Assembly: GCA_963734685.1 (NCBI GenBank)
Contig: CAVTIC010000002.1
Span: 186,001 to 250,000, forward strand
Reading direction: 5' to 3'
Source of the DNA: JAOUEA01 sp963734685
GTDB lineage: Bacteria > Actinomycetota > UBA4738 > HRBIN12
Length of the DNA stretch: 64,000 bases
The number at the start of each line of letters is the position of its first letter. Position 1 is the first letter of the stretch. A program made the position numbers and the translations under genes. Below, piece after piece: positions 44,613-53,523 of the stretch. A model generated the notes under the pieces. The model saw only the letters and a list, made by a program, of their open reading frames with translations, was not told the DNA's origin and did no database searches.

Positions 44613-45569
44613 TGGGTCACAAGGTCAACCCGTACGGGTTCCGGTTGGGGGTCATCTACCCCTGGAAGTCCAACTGGTACGCCGGTCGCCGCGACTACGC
44701 GTCCCAGCTGCACGAGGACGTCTGGATCCGCAAGCACATCCGCTCGCGGCTGTCCCGTGCCGGCATCAGCTCGATCGACATCGAGCGCAAGGGCGACCAG
44801 ATCTGGGTGTTCATCCGCACGGCCCGCCCCGGCATCGTGATCGGACGCAAGGGCGCCGAGGTCGACCGCCTGCGCAAGGACATCGAGCGCTACACGAAGA
44901 AGCGCGTCGACGTGAAGGTCGAGGACATGAACCAGGCGGCGAGCGAATCGCGCCCGGAGACCGACGCCGCGTTGCTCGCCCAGGGCGTGGCCGAGCAGCT
45001 CGCCGGCCGCGTGGCGTTCCGTCGCGCGATGCGCCGCGCCGTGCAGACGGCGATGCGCTCGGGCGCGTTGGGCGTCCGCGTGGCCTGCGGCGGCCGACTC
45101 GGCGGCTCGGAGATGGGTCGGCGCGAGTGGTACCGCGAGGGCCGTGTGCCCCTGCACACCCTGCGCGCCAAGGTCGACTTCGGCACCGCCGAGGCCAAGA
45201 CCACGTTCGGCATCATCGGCGTGAAGGTGTGGGTCTACCACGGCGACGAGGTGCCCCACCGCGAGCAGCAGACCGAGCGCGCACTCGCTCGGGCGCACGC
45301 TTCGGCGCAGCAGGTCGATACGGCGAGCCGCGGCGGTTCGTCGGGTGCTGCCCCGACCGTCGAGGTCCCCACCGTCGAAGCCCCCGCCGAGGCTCCGGTT
45401 CCCGAGGCCGCAGCGCCCGAGGCCGCAGCGCCCGGCGGCCGCAGCGCCCGAGGCGCCCGAGGCTCCGGAGCCTGCAGCGCCCGAGGCGCCCGAGGCACCC
45501 GCGGCCGCAGATCCGGAGAACCCCGAGGGCGACGCGGCCGCCGAGACGGCGGAAGGGAGCGAGGCCTGA
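44612..45569 (+). CDS. rpsC: 30S ribosomal protein S3 with long Ala/Pro/Glu tail (frameshifted tail)
   Basis: The GTG start gives GHKVNPYGFRLGVIYPWKSN. The KH domain motif is RPGIVIGRKGAEVDRLRKDI, and the C-terminal domain ends GVKVWVYHGDEVPHREQQ, the normal S3 end near residue 215. About 100 further residues are rich in Ala, Pro and Glu. One extra base near 45440 takes the tail out of frame. Corrected, it ends SEA with the stop at 45567-45569, overlapping the rplP start. Uncorrected, the frame runs straight into rplP. S3 forms the mRNA entry channel; the tail's role is unknown. Confidence 0.95.
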
Positions 45570-45982
45570 TGCTCGCCCCGAAGAAGGTCAAGCACCGCAA
45601 GGTGCACCGCGGTCATCGCCGCGGCATGGCCAAGGGCGGCACCGAGATCCACTTCGGCGACTACGGTCTGGTGGCCCTCGAGCCCGCCTGGATCACGAAC
45701 CGTCAGATCGAGGCGGCCCGTGTCGCGATCACGCGCCACATCCGCAGAGGCGGGAAGGTGTGGATCAACATCTTCCCCGACAAGTCGGTGACGAAGAAGC
45801 CCGCCGAGACCCGCATGGGGTCGGGCAAGGGCAACCCGGAAGGGTGGGTCGCCGTCGTGAAGCCGGGCCGCGTGATGTTCGAGCTGGCCGGGGTGCCGGA
45901 GTCGCTGGCCCGTGAGGCCATGAAGCGCGCCCAGCACAAGTTGCCGATCAAGACCAAGTTCATCACCCGGGACGGGGAGTAA
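45569..45982 (+). CDS. rplP: 50S ribosomal protein L16
   Basis: 137 residues from the ATG overlapping the corrected rpsC stop. L16 helps position the A-site tRNA. MLAPKKVKHRKVHRGHRRGM, the GGTEIHFGDYGLVALEPAWI block and PAETRMGSGKGNPEGWVAVV are fully conserved. Because of an indel upstream it appears fused to S3; its own start and ribosome-binding region (GAGCGAGG) are present. Confidence 0.97.
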   Translation: MLAPKKVKHRKVHRGHRRGMAKGGTEIHFGDYGLVALEPAWITNRQIEAARVAITRHIRRGGKVWINIFPDKSVTKKPAETRMGSGKGNPEGWVAVVKPGRVMFELAGVPESLAREAMKRAQHKLPIKTKFITRDGE

Positions 45983-45985
45983 GCG

Positions 45986-46243
45986 ATGCCCAGCAAGGCC
46001 GCAGAGCTGCGAGAGCTGCCGGACGACGAGCTCCTGGCGCGGGTCGATGCCGCCAAGGAGGAGCTCTTCAACCTGCGCTTCCAGCTGGCGACCGGGCAGC
46101 TCGACAACCCGACCCGCATCAGAGAGGTGCGTCGCGACGTGGCGCGCATCGCCACCGTGCTGCGAGAGCGCGAGATCGAGTTGGAGCTCGACGCGATCGC
46201 CGCGGCTCTGGCCGCCGCGGCGGAACGTGAGGAGGAGCAGTGA
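45986..46243 (+). CDS. rpmC: 50S ribosomal protein L29
   Basis: 85 residues, slightly longer than most because of an Ala/Glu-rich C-terminus (ALAAAAEREEEQ). The two-helix core is visible as LRELPDDELLARVDAAKEEL followed by FNLRFQLATGQLDNPTRI. L29 lies next to L23 at the tunnel exit. It overlaps rpsQ by 4 bp. Confidence 0.96.
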   Translation: MPSKAAELRELPDDELLARVDAAKEELFNLRFQLATGQLDNPTRIREVRRDVARIATVLREREIELELDAIAAALAAAAEREEEQ

Positions 46244-46527
46244 GCGACGAGCAGAGCACCACCGTCACGACCGCCGAGCGCGGGCGCCGCAAGGTGCGCA
46301 CCGGCGTGGTCGTCTCGGACAAGATGGACAAGACCGTGCTGGTCCGCGTCGACCGCAAGGTCACGCATCCGCTCTACCGCAAGACGGTGCGCCGCTCATC
46401 CAAGTTCGCCGCCCACGACGAGCAGAACGAGGCGCACGTGGGCGACACGGTCCGGGTGATGGAGACCCGACCGATCTCGAAGTCCAAGCGGTGGCGGGTC
46501 GTCGAGATCGTCGAGCGGGCCAAGTAG
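46240..46527 (+). CDS. rpsQ: 30S ribosomal protein S17
   Basis: 95 residues with a GTG start. A 20-residue N-terminal segment precedes the OB fold KVRTGVVVSDKMDKTVLVRV. YRKTVRRSSKFAAHDEQNEA and GDTVRVMETRPISKSKRWRV complete the family pattern. S17 binds 16S helices 7 and 11 early in assembly. Confidence 0.97.
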   Translation: MSDEQSTTVTTAERGRRKVRTGVVVSDKMDKTVLVRVDRKVTHPLYRKTVRRSSKFAAHDEQNEAHVGDTVRVMETRPISKSKRWRVVEIVERAK

Positions 46528-46561
46528 TCGACCGCAACGAAGGAACGTAGGGGAGCACGAC

Positions 46562-46930
46562 GTGATCCAGTCGGAGACGCGCTGCAAGGTCGCGGACAAC
46601 ACGGGGGCCAAAGAGGTCCTGTGCATCCGCGTGCTCGGCGGCTCGGGCCGTCGTTACGCGAGGGTCGGCGACGTGATCGTCGGCACCGTGAAGGACGCCC
46701 TGCCCGGCGGCGGCGTGAAGAAGGGCGAGGTCGTGCGGGCGGTCGTCGTGCGCACGGCCAAGGAACGCCGTCGCCCCGACGGGTCGTACATCCGCTTCGA
46801 CGACAACGCCGTCGTGCTCATCAACGAACAGAAGAACCCGCGCGGCACCCGCATCTTCGGACCGGTGGCGCGCGAGCTGCGCGAGAAGCGGTTCATGAAG
46901 ATCATCTCGCTCGCACCGGAGGTGCTGTGA
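46562..46930 (+). CDS. rplN: 50S ribosomal protein L14
   Basis: 122 residues, GTG start, the standard length. VADNTGAKEVLCIRVLGGSG, GDVIVGTVKDALPGGGVKKG and ARELREKRFMKIISLAPEVL are conserved. L14 forms intersubunit bridges with 16S rRNA and is the docking site for RsfS. A 34-bp spacer separates it from rpsQ. Confidence 0.98.
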   Translation: MIQSETRCKVADNTGAKEVLCIRVLGGSGRRYARVGDVIVGTVKDALPGGGVKKGEVVRAVVVRTAKERRRPDGSYIRFDDNAVVLINEQKNPRGTRIFGPVARELREKRFMKIISLAPEVL

Positions 46931-46932
46931 CG

Positions 46933-47271
46933 ATGCCAGGGGTCGACATCAGGAAGGACGACACGGTCCGCGTCATGGCGGGCAAGGACCGCGGCAAGGA
47001 AGGCCGGGTCGTCCGCGTGCTGCCCCGCGAGGGCAGGATCATGGTCGACGGGGTGGCGCTGGCCAAGAAGCACCAGCGGGCCACCGGCCGTGCGAGCGGT
47101 TCGAGCCAGGCGATCCAGCAGGGCGGCATCATCGACGTCGAGATGTACATCGACATCTCCAACGTGCAGCCGGTCTGCTCGAGCTGCGGCAAGCCCACCC
47201 GGGTGGGACATCGGACCGACCAGGACGGCCTGAAGGTGCGCATCTGCAGGAAGTGCGAGGCGGAACTGTGA
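46933..47271 (+). CDS. rplX: 50S ribosomal protein L24 with C-terminal zinc ribbon
   Basis: 112 residues from the ATG two codons after a GTG that overlaps the rplN stop; either could be used. The KOW motif is DTVRVMAGKDRGKEGRVVRV. The C-terminal part has four cysteines, CSSCGKPTRVGHR and VRICRKC, a zinc ribbon found in the actinobacterial form. L24 initiates 50S assembly. GTGA overlap with rplE. Confidence 0.96.
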   Translation: MPGVDIRKDDTVRVMAGKDRGKEGRVVRVLPREGRIMVDGVALAKKHQRATGRASGSSQAIQQGGIIDVEMYIDISNVQPVCSSCGKPTRVGHRTDQDGLKVRICRKCEAEL

Positions 47272-47846
47272 GCGAGGACTACACACCCCGGTTGAAGCAG
47301 CGCTTCCGCGACGAGGTCGTGCCGGCGCTGCAGCAGGAGCTCGGTCTGACCAACGTGATGCAGGTGCCGCGCCTCGAGAAGATCGTGGTGAACATGGGCG
47401 TCGGCGACGCGGTCAAGGACGGCCGGCTGCTCGAGGCCGCCCTCGAGGACCTCACGATCATCACGGGTCAGAAGCCGGTCGTGACGAAGGCGCGCAAGTC
47501 GATCGCCGGGTTCAAGCTCCGGGAAGGCATGGCGATCGGTGCGAAGGTGACCCTGCGAGGCGACCGGATGTGGGAGTTCTACGACCGCCTCGTCTCGCTC
47601 GCGCTGCCGCGTATCCGCGACTTCCGGGGCATGAGCCTTCGGGCGTTCGACGGGCACGGCAACTACACGATGGGCGTCACCGAGCAGCTGATCTTCCCGG
47701 AGATCGACTACGACAAGGTGGCGCAGGTGCGCGGCATGGACATCACGATCGTCACGACCGCGACCACCGACGACGAGGCACGCAGCCTGCTGATCGCGCT
47801 CGGATTCCCGCTCGCGGGCGTCGAGCAGGTCGCGCAGGCCGGGTAG
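47268..47846 (+). CDS. rplE: 50S ribosomal protein L5
   Basis: 192 residues from the GTG overlapping the rplX stop. L5 binds 5S rRNA in the central protuberance. NVMQVPRLEKIVVNMGVGDA, ITGQKPVVTKARKSIAGFKL, REGMAIGAKVTLRG and FPEIDYDKVAQVRGMDITIV are the conserved stretches. Normal length. Confidence 0.97.
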   Translation: MSEDYTPRLKQRFRDEVVPALQQELGLTNVMQVPRLEKIVVNMGVGDAVKDGRLLEAALEDLTIITGQKPVVTKARKSIAGFKLREGMAIGAKVTLRGDRMWEFYDRLVSLALPRIRDFRGMSLRAFDGHGNYTMGVTEQLIFPEIDYDKVAQVRGMDITIVTTATTDDEARSLLIALGFPLAGVEQVAQAG

Positions 47847-47859
47847 GAGAGACACACAC

Positions 47860-48045
47860 ATGGCGAAGAAGGCACTGATCAACAAGCAGCAGCGGCAGCC
47901 GAAGTACCGGGTGCGCGCGTACACGCGCTGTCAGCGGTGCGGTCGCTCGCGTGCCGTGTACAAGCGGTTCCTGTTGTGCCGCATCTGCTTCCGAGAGCTG
48001 GCGCATGCCGGTGAGCTGCCGGGGGTGACGAAGTCCTCATGGTGA
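47860..48045 (+). CDS. rpsN: 30S ribosomal protein S14, zinc (type Z) form
   Basis: 61 residues. The C+ form of S14, with CxxC pairs in YTRCQRCGRSRAVYK and FLLCRICFRELAH and the conserved end GELPGVTKSSW. Actinobacteria usually keep this form in the spc cluster and a second zinc-free paralogue elsewhere for zinc starvation. It overlaps rpsH by 7 bp. Confidence 0.97.
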   Translation: MAKKALINKQQRQPKYRVRAYTRCQRCGRSRAVYKRFLLCRICFRELAHAGELPGVTKSSW

Positions 48046-48464
48046 CCAAGGAACGGCGGTTCTCGAGCAACGTCACCGATCCGGTGGCCGACCTGCTGAC
48101 GCGCATCCGCAACGCGAACCTCGCCTACAAGGACGACCTGGCGGTGCCGGTGTCGAAGGTGAACGAGGCCGTGCTGCGTATCCTCGACGCCGAGGGCTAC
48201 ATCGACGGGTTCGGGCGAGAGGGCGAGGGCGTGCATCAGGCGTTCCGCGTGCGGCTGAAGTACGGGAAGCAGCGGCAGCGCACGATCAGCGGCATCCAGC
48301 GCGTCTCGAAGCCCGGCCGGCGTGTGTACACGGGACGCCACGACCTGCCCCGCGTGCTCGGCGGGCTGGGCATCGCGATCGTGTCGACGTCACACGGAGT
48401 GATGACCGACAAGGACGCGTCCCGCAGGGGCATCGGCGGCGAGGTGCTCGCCTACGTCTGGTAG
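48039..48464 (+). CDS. rpsH: 30S ribosomal protein S8
   Basis: 141 residues from the ATG, or one fewer from the adjacent GTG. TDPVADLLTRIRNANLAYKD is the N-terminal block and VSTSHGVMTDKDASRRGIGG carries the STS-HG motif that binds helix 21 of 16S rRNA. In E. coli S8 is the translational repressor of the spc operon. The N-terminal seven residues are extra compared with most S8 proteins. Confidence 0.96.
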   Translation: MVTKERRFSSNVTDPVADLLTRIRNANLAYKDDLAVPVSKVNEAVLRILDAEGYIDGFGREGEGVHQAFRVRLKYGKQRQRTISGIQRVSKPGRRVYTGRHDLPRVLGGLGIAIVSTSHGVMTDKDASRRGIGGEVLAYVW

Positions 48465-48494
48465 GCGCCCCCGAGAGATCGAAGGAACGGACAG

Positions 48495-49046
48495 ATGAGT
48501 CGTATCGGCAAGCAGCCCATCGAGATCCCCGGTGGCGTCGACGTCACGGTCGGCGAGGACAACCTCGTCACCGTGAAGGGCCCCCGAGGTGAGCTCTCGC
48601 AGGCGATGCACCCCAACATGAAGATCGTGGTGGCCGAGGGCACGGCGAGCGTGGAGCGCCCCGACGACCAGAGCTTCAACCGTGGGCTGCACGGCCTCAC
48701 CAGGTCGCTGCTGGCCAACATGGTCGACGGCGTGACCAAGGGCTACGAGAAGAAGCTCGAGATCGTGGGCGTGGGCTACCGGGCCGCGATGAAGGGCAAG
48801 GACCTCGAGGTACAGGCCGGGTACTCGCACCCGGTGCTGGTCTCGGCGCCCGAGGGCATCGAGTTCGAGGTGCCGGTCCCGACCCAGATCGTCGTGCGCG
48901 GCAACGACAAGGCCGCGGTCGGCGAGATCGCCGCGAAGATCCGGAAGATCCGCAAGCCCGAGCCCTACAAGGGCAAGGGCATCCGGTACGAGGGCGAGTA
49001 CGTGCGGAAGAAGGCCGGGAAGGCCGCGAAGACAGGTGCTGCGTGA
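48495..49046 (+). CDS. rplF: 50S ribosomal protein L6
   Basis: 183 residues, intact. SRIGKQPIEIPGGVDVTVGE opens the protein; GVTKGYEKKLEIVGVGYRAA and the C-terminal signature ADK-like region IRKIRKPEPYKGKGIRYEGE follow. L6 lies at the base of the L7/L12 stalk near the GTPase-binding site. Its TGA overlaps the start of rplR by 1 bp. Confidence 0.97.
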   Translation: MSRIGKQPIEIPGGVDVTVGEDNLVTVKGPRGELSQAMHPNMKIVVAEGTASVERPDDQSFNRGLHGLTRSLLANMVDGVTKGYEKKLEIVGVGYRAAMKGKDLEVQAGYSHPVLVSAPEGIEFEVPVPTQIVVRGNDKAAVGEIAAKIRKIRKPEPYKGKGIRYEGEYVRKKAGKAAKTGAA

Positions 49047-49393
49047 TGGCGAAGAACGAGAGGCGGGCGGCGCGCGAACGCCGGCATTCGCGGGTCCGGA
49101 AGAAGATCGCCGGCGACCGCACGCGGCCGCGGTTGGCCGTGTACCGATCGAACAAGTTCATCTACGCGCAGCTGATCGACGACGTCGAGGCTCGCACGCT
49201 CGCGCAGGTGAGCGACCGCGAGGTCTCGGGCGACGACAAGACGGCCCGGGCCAAGGCGGTCGGCGAGTTGCTGGCGAGCCGCGCGAAGGAAGCCGGCATC
49301 GAGCGTGCGGTCTTCGACCGCGGCGGGCGGCTGTACCACGGCCGCGTGGCCGCGCTCGCCGACGGCGCGCGCGAGGGAGGACTCCAGATCTGA
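49046..49393 (+). CDS. rplR: 50S ribosomal protein L18
   Basis: 115 residues. RRHSRVRKKIAGDRTRPRLA, VYRSNKFIYAQLIDDVEART and VFDRGGRLYHGRVAALADGA match L18, which wraps 5S rRNA. A GTG one codon upstream would overlap the rplF stop by 4 bp and is an equally good start. Confidence 0.97.
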   Translation: MAKNERRAARERRHSRVRKKIAGDRTRPRLAVYRSNKFIYAQLIDDVEARTLAQVSDREVSGDDKTARAKAVGELLASRAKEAGIERAVFDRGGRLYHGRVAALADGAREGGLQI

Positions 49394-49394
49394 C

Positions 49395-50045
49395 ATGAGT
49401 AGGCGATACGACGCGAACCAGCAGGACCGAAGCCCGTTCGAAGAGCGGGTCATCTCGATCAACCGCGTGGCCAAGGTCGTCAAGGGCGGCCGCCGGTTCT
49501 CATTCGCCGCGCTCGTGGTCGTGGGTGACGGCGCGGGTCGCGTCGGCTTGGGCTACGGCAAGGCCAAGGAGGTGCCCGCCGCGATCCAGAAGGGCATCGA
49601 GGAGGCCCGCAAGGCGATGTTCGAGGTGCCGATGATGGGCACGACGATCCCGCACGAGGTGATCGGCGAGGCCGGCGCGGGTGTGGTGCTGTTGAAGCCT
49701 GCCGCCCCGGGAACCGGCGTGATCGCGGGAGGTCCGGTGCGGGCGCTGGTCGAAGCCGCCGGCATCAAGGACATCCTGTCGAAGTCGATGGGCAGCTCGA
49801 ACCAGATCAACATCGTGAAGGCCGCGGTCTCCGGGCTCCGGTCGTTGCGCCGTCCGCAGCAGGTGGCGCAGTTGCGGGGGCGTGACGTGCACGATGTGGC
49901 GCCCAAGCCGATGCTGGAGGCCGTGGCCGCCGCCGACGTTCGGCTGCAGGCCGCCCGCACGGCCGCCCTCGAGGAGGTCTACTCCGACCAGCCGTCGTCG
50001 CGCGATCAGCGGCGCGGCCAGGGCCCACGCGGGGGCCGGCGATGA
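49395..50045 (+). CDS. rpsE: 30S ribosomal protein S5 with basic tail
   Basis: 216 residues; ATG 1 bp after the rplR stop. The double-stranded-RNA-binding domain is FEERVISINRVAKVVKGGRR, and the second domain shows APGTGVIAGGPVRALVEAAG and KSMGSSNQINIVKAAVSGLR. The end, rich in Arg, Gln and Gly (SRDQRRGQGPRGGRR), is longer than in E. coli. S5 contributes to decoding fidelity and the mRNA helicase site. ATGA overlap with rpmD. Confidence 0.97.
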   Translation: MSRRYDANQQDRSPFEERVISINRVAKVVKGGRRFSFAALVVVGDGAGRVGLGYGKAKEVPAAIQKGIEEARKAMFEVPMMGTTIPHEVIGEAGAGVVLLKPAAPGTGVIAGGPVRALVEAAGIKDILSKSMGSSNQINIVKAAVSGLRSLRRPQQVAQLRGRDVHDVAPKPMLEAVAAADVRLQAARTAALEEVYSDQPSSRDQRRGQGPRGGRR

Positions 50046-50230
50046 GCCAGCTCAAGGTGACGCAGGTCAGGAGCGTGATCGACCGTCCTCGAGATCAGAA
50101 GGACACGGTGCGCCGGCTCGGACTGCATCGCATCAACGACACCGTGATCAAGGAGGACCGTCCCGAGATCCGTGGCATGATCGCGAAGGTGCGGCACCTC
50201 GTGAGCGTGGAAGAGGTCGAGGGCGCCTGA
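50042..50230 (+). CDS. rpmD: 50S ribosomal protein L30
   Basis: 62 residues. LKVTQVRSVIDRPRDQKDTV and RRLGLHRINDTVIKEDRPEI match the short bacterial L30. It overlaps rpsE by 4 bp and is followed by rplO after 27 bp, the usual spc order. Confidence 0.96.
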   Translation: MSQLKVTQVRSVIDRPRDQKDTVRRLGLHRINDTVIKEDRPEIRGMIAKVRHLVSVEEVEGA

Positions 50231-50257
50231 GAGGGCGTCCCTCGGGAAGGGAACCAC

Positions 50258-50698
50258 ATGAAGCTGCATCACCTGAAGCCCGCCGAGGGCGCGAAGAAGG
50301 AACGCAGCCGCGTCGGCCGCGGCCGCGCCGGCGTGCGCGGCAAGACGGCAGGCCGCGGCACGAAGGGCACCGGCGCTCGCAAGAACGTGCCCGCCTGGTT
50401 CGAGGGCGGTCAGATGCCGCTGCAGCGGCGCGTGCCGAAGCTGAAGGGCTTCACCAATCCCAACCGGGTCGAGTACGCGGTGGTGAACGTCGAGGTCTTC
50501 TCGAAGTACTACGAGGGCGGCGAGGTGACCCCCGAGGCCCTCTACGAGCACGGCCTCGTGCACAAGGGCAAACCGGTGAAGATCCTCGCTCGTGGCGACC
50601 TCGACCACGCGCTCGTGGTGAAGGCGCACGCCTTCTCCGAGGCCGCCAAAGCCAAGATCGAGCAGGCCGGCGGCCGCACCGAGCTCATCGGCGCCTAG
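50258..50698 (+). CDS. rplO: 50S ribosomal protein L15
   Basis: 146 residues. MKLHHLKPAEGAKKERSRVG, the glycine/arginine-rich GRAGVRGKTAGRGTKG and the FEGGQMPLQRRVPKLKGFTN block identify L15, a late 50S assembly protein. A promoter-like GGTACGAT lies in the short gap to secY but is not convincing. Confidence 0.97.
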   Translation: MKLHHLKPAEGAKKERSRVGRGRAGVRGKTAGRGTKGTGARKNVPAWFEGGQMPLQRRVPKLKGFTNPNRVEYAVVNVEVFSKYYEGGEVTPEALYEHGLVHKGKPVKILARGDLDHALVVKAHAFSEAAKAKIEQAGGRTELIGA

Positions 50699-50721
50699 AT
50701 GCCGGGGTACGATAGACGCCC

Positions 50722-52005
50722 GTGCTGAAGGCCTTCCTCAACGCGTTCCGGGTACCGGACCTCCGCAACAAGATCCTGTTCACGCTGTTCATCATCGCCG
50801 TGTACCGGTTCGGCTCCTACGTGCCGGTCCCGGTGGTGGATTTCGGCCGCATCCGCGATGCGCTCGACCAGGGTCAGGGCGGGTTCCTGCAGCTGATCAA
50901 CCTGTTCTCGGGCGGGGCGCTCGGTCAGATGGCCGTGTTCGGGCTGGGCATCATGCCGTACATCACCAGCTCGATCATCATGCAGCTGCTCACCGTGGTG
51001 ATCCCGAAGCTGCAGACGCTGCAGGACCAGGGCGAGGTGGGCGTCAAGAAGATCAACCAGTACACGCGCTACGTGACCGTGGTGCTGGCGATCCTGCAGT
51101 CCACGGGCATCGTGTTCCTGTTCCACTCCGGAGGCACCGGACTGCCCGACCCGTTCCCCCCGGGGACGTTCACGCCGGCGAACATCGGGCTGATCGTGCT
51201 CACGCTCACGGCCGGCACGGCGATGATCATGTGGCTCGGCGAGCTCATCACCCAGCGTGGCGTCGGCAACGGGATGTCGATCCTGATCTTCACGAGCGTC
51301 ATCGCGTCGCTGCCGGGGGAGGGCGGCGCGATCCTGCGACAGGGAGGCGGCTTCAAGTTCTCGGTGATCGTGCTGATCGGCATCGCGATCATCGTCTCGG
51401 TCGTCTTCATGGACCAGGGACAGCGCCGCATCCCGATCCAGTACGCCAAGCGCATCGTCGGCCGGAAGATGACCACGGGCGGCAGCACCTACCTGCCCCT
51501 GAAGGTGAACCAGGCGGGCGTGATCCCGATCATCTTCGCGACGTCGGTGATGTACATGCCGGTCCTGCTCGCCAGCATCGTGCCGTGGCAGGGCTTCCAG
51601 AACTTCGTCGACAAGTACCTGAACGCCGGCAACCCGACGGTCGTGTACATGCTCGTGCTCGCATCGATGATCGTGTTCTTCGCGTACTTCTACACGGCGA
51701 TCCAGTTCGACCCCGTGAAGCAGGCCGACAACCTGCGCAAGCAGGGCGGGTTCATCCCCGGCATCCGTCCCGGCGGTCCGACGGCCACCTACCTCAACGA
51801 CATCCTCGTGCGCATCACGCTGCCCGGCGCGCTCTTCCTCGCCGCGATCGCCCTGATCCCGACCATCGTGTTCCGCATCTGGAACTTCCAGCAGTTCCCC
51901 TTCGGCGGCACGTCGGTGCTGATCGCGGTGGGCGTCGCGCTCGAGACGATGAAACAGATCGAGTCGCAACTGCTGATGCGGCACTACGAGGGTTTCCTGA
52001 AGTAG
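50722..52005 (+). CDS. secY: Preprotein translocase subunit SecY
   Basis: 427 residues with ten predicted membrane helices. SecY forms the protein-conducting channel with SecE and SecG. The first helix region is PDLRNKILFTLFIIAVYRFG. The plug follows around GGALGQMAVFGLGIMPYITS, and the cytoplasmic loops RRIPIQYAKRIVGRKMTTGG and GFIPGIRPGGPTATYLNDIL that bind SecA or the ribosome are conserved. GTG start; 7 bp before adk. Confidence 0.98.
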   Translation: MLKAFLNAFRVPDLRNKILFTLFIIAVYRFGSYVPVPVVDFGRIRDALDQGQGGFLQLINLFSGGALGQMAVFGLGIMPYITSSIIMQLLTVVIPKLQTLQDQGEVGVKKINQYTRYVTVVLAILQSTGIVFLFHSGGTGLPDPFPPGTFTPANIGLIVLTLTAGTAMIMWLGELITQRGVGNGMSILIFTSVIASLPGEGGAILRQGGGFKFSVIVLIGIAIIVSVVFMDQGQRRIPIQYAKRIVGRKMTTGGSTYLPLKVNQAGVIPIIFATSVMYMPVLLASIVPWQGFQNFVDKYLNAGNPTVVYMLVLASMIVFFAYFYTAIQFDPVKQADNLRKQGGFIPGIRPGGPTATYLNDILVRITLPGALFLAAIALIPTIVFRIWNFQQFPFGGTSVLIAVGVALETMKQIESQLLMRHYEGFLK

Positions 52006-52012
52006 GGCGCCG

Positions 52013-52666
52013 ATGCGGCTGGTGCTGCTCGGGCCCCCGGGGGCAGGGAAGGGAACGCAGGCGCAGCAACTCGTGGAGCGCTTCGGCATCCCGCAGATCT
52101 CGACCGGCGACATCCTGCGTGAGCACGTGCAGGACGGCACGGGGCTCGGCATCCAGGCCCGCGCGTACATGGACCGTGGGGAGTACGTGCCCGACGAACT
52201 CGTCGTCCGCATGGTGATGGACCGGCTGGAACAACCCGACGCCGACAAGGGCTTCATCCTCGACGGCTTCCCGCGCACGGTGCCGCAGGCCAAGGCGCTC
52301 GAGGTGGCCCTCGCGCAGGCGGAGCGGCCGCTCTCGGCGGTGCTCAAGTTCGCGATCACTGACGACATGGCCGTCCGACGCCTGTCCAACCGGTGGACCT
52401 GCCCGGCGTGCAAGCGCACCTACAACCTGGAGTTCAAGCGGCCCGTGACCGATCAGCTCTGCGACGCCGACGGCGTCCAGCTCGAGCGGCGCGCCGACGA
52501 CGACGAGTTGACCGTGCGTCGCCGACTCGCCGTGTACCGCGATCAGACCGAGCCGCTCGAGGCCTTCTACCGCGACCGGGGACTGCTGCACGAGATCGAC
52601 GCCGAGGTCCGTGAGGGTGAGGTCACCGTCCGGACGATGCACGCGCTCGAGGATGTCACCTCGTGA
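52013..52666 (+). CDS. adk: Adenylate kinase (zinc LID type)
   Basis: 217 residues. It interconverts ATP + AMP and 2 ADP. The P-loop is LLGPPGAGKGTQAQ, the AMP site includes STGDILREHV and LDGFPRTVPQA. The long-form LID carries Cys130, Cys133, Cys150 and Asp153, the same Cys3-Asp zinc site at the same numbers as in Bacillus subtilis Adk. GTGA overlap with map. The secY-adk-map-infA order is normal except for the inserted gene after map. Confidence 0.97.
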   Translation: MRLVLLGPPGAGKGTQAQQLVERFGIPQISTGDILREHVQDGTGLGIQARAYMDRGEYVPDELVVRMVMDRLEQPDADKGFILDGFPRTVPQAKALEVALAQAERPLSAVLKFAITDDMAVRRLSNRWTCPACKRTYNLEFKRPVTDQLCDADGVQLERRADDDELTVRRRLAVYRDQTEPLEAFYRDRGLLHEIDAEVREGEVTVRTMHALEDVTS

Positions 52667-53425
52667 TCATCCGGAAGTCGCCGGAGGAGCTCGACCGCAT
52701 GCGCCGCGCCGGGCGCATCGTCGCCGCCACGATCGCTGCGGTGCTCGACGCGGTGCGACCGGGCGCCACCACGGGCGACCTCGACGCGGTGGCCGAGTCC
52801 TTCATCCGTGAGCAAGGGGCAACGCCCTCGTTCAAGGGATACCGAGGCACCGTACCCCGCCACGATCTGCGCCTCGATCGACGAGGAGATCGTGCACGGC
52901 ATCCCTTCGCCCAGCCGGAGGCTCGAGGAGGGGCATCTGCTCTCGCTCGACTTCGGCGCGATCTGGGAAGGGTTCCACGCCGACTCGGCCGTGACCGTGT
53001 TCGTCGGCGGGGTCCCGCCGTCGGAAGATGCGGGCCGCCTCGTGAAGACCACCGAGGAGGCGCTGGATGCGGGCATCGGGGCGGTGCAGCTCGGCGGCAG
53101 GCTGAGCGACATCGGCCACGCGATCGAATCCGTTGCAGCGCAGGCTGGGCTCGGCATCGTGCGAGAGTACGGCGGACACGGCATCGGCCGGGCGATGCAC
53201 GAGGACCCCTTCATCCAGAACTACGGGCGGCCGGGACGTGGCCCCGAACTCCGCCCGGGTCTCGTGATCGCGATCGAGCCCATGTTGATGCTGGGTGAGG
53301 AGCAGACCAAGGTGCTCGCCGATGAGTGGACGGTCGTGACCGCCGATGGATCGCTCGCGGCGCACTTCGAGCACACCGTGGCGGTGACCGAGCACGGTGC
53401 CGAGGTGCTGACCGCTCGCGACTGA
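52663..53425 (+). CDS. map: Methionine aminopeptidase, type I (frameshifted as read)
   Basis: GTG start overlapping adk by 4 bp. Residues up to SFKGYRG are in one frame. Net one extra base near 52852 moves the rest to YPATICASIDEEIVHGIP. All metal-site residues are then present: DFGAIWEGFHAD with the two Asp, GGHGIGRAMHEDP with the His, AIEPML with Glu, and the final Glu in AAHFEHTVAVTEHG. It removes the initiator Met from nascent proteins. Essential in bacteria, so the shift is probably a sequence error. The usual next gene, infA, is 2 kb further on. Confidence 0.93.
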
Positions 53426-53523
53426 GTCGGGGTCACGTCTCCTCGCGCCGGACACTGGACGCCACGTGGACGGCTGTGGTGTGATTCGGGCAACGGTCCT
53501 ACGACGAAAGGGTGCCTTCCCCC

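Noticed and set aside
44612..45982. Genuine S3-L16 fusion protein
   Set aside because: A one-base correction restores a stop that overlaps a perfect rplP start with the usual 1-4 bp spacing. Kept only as a point to verify.
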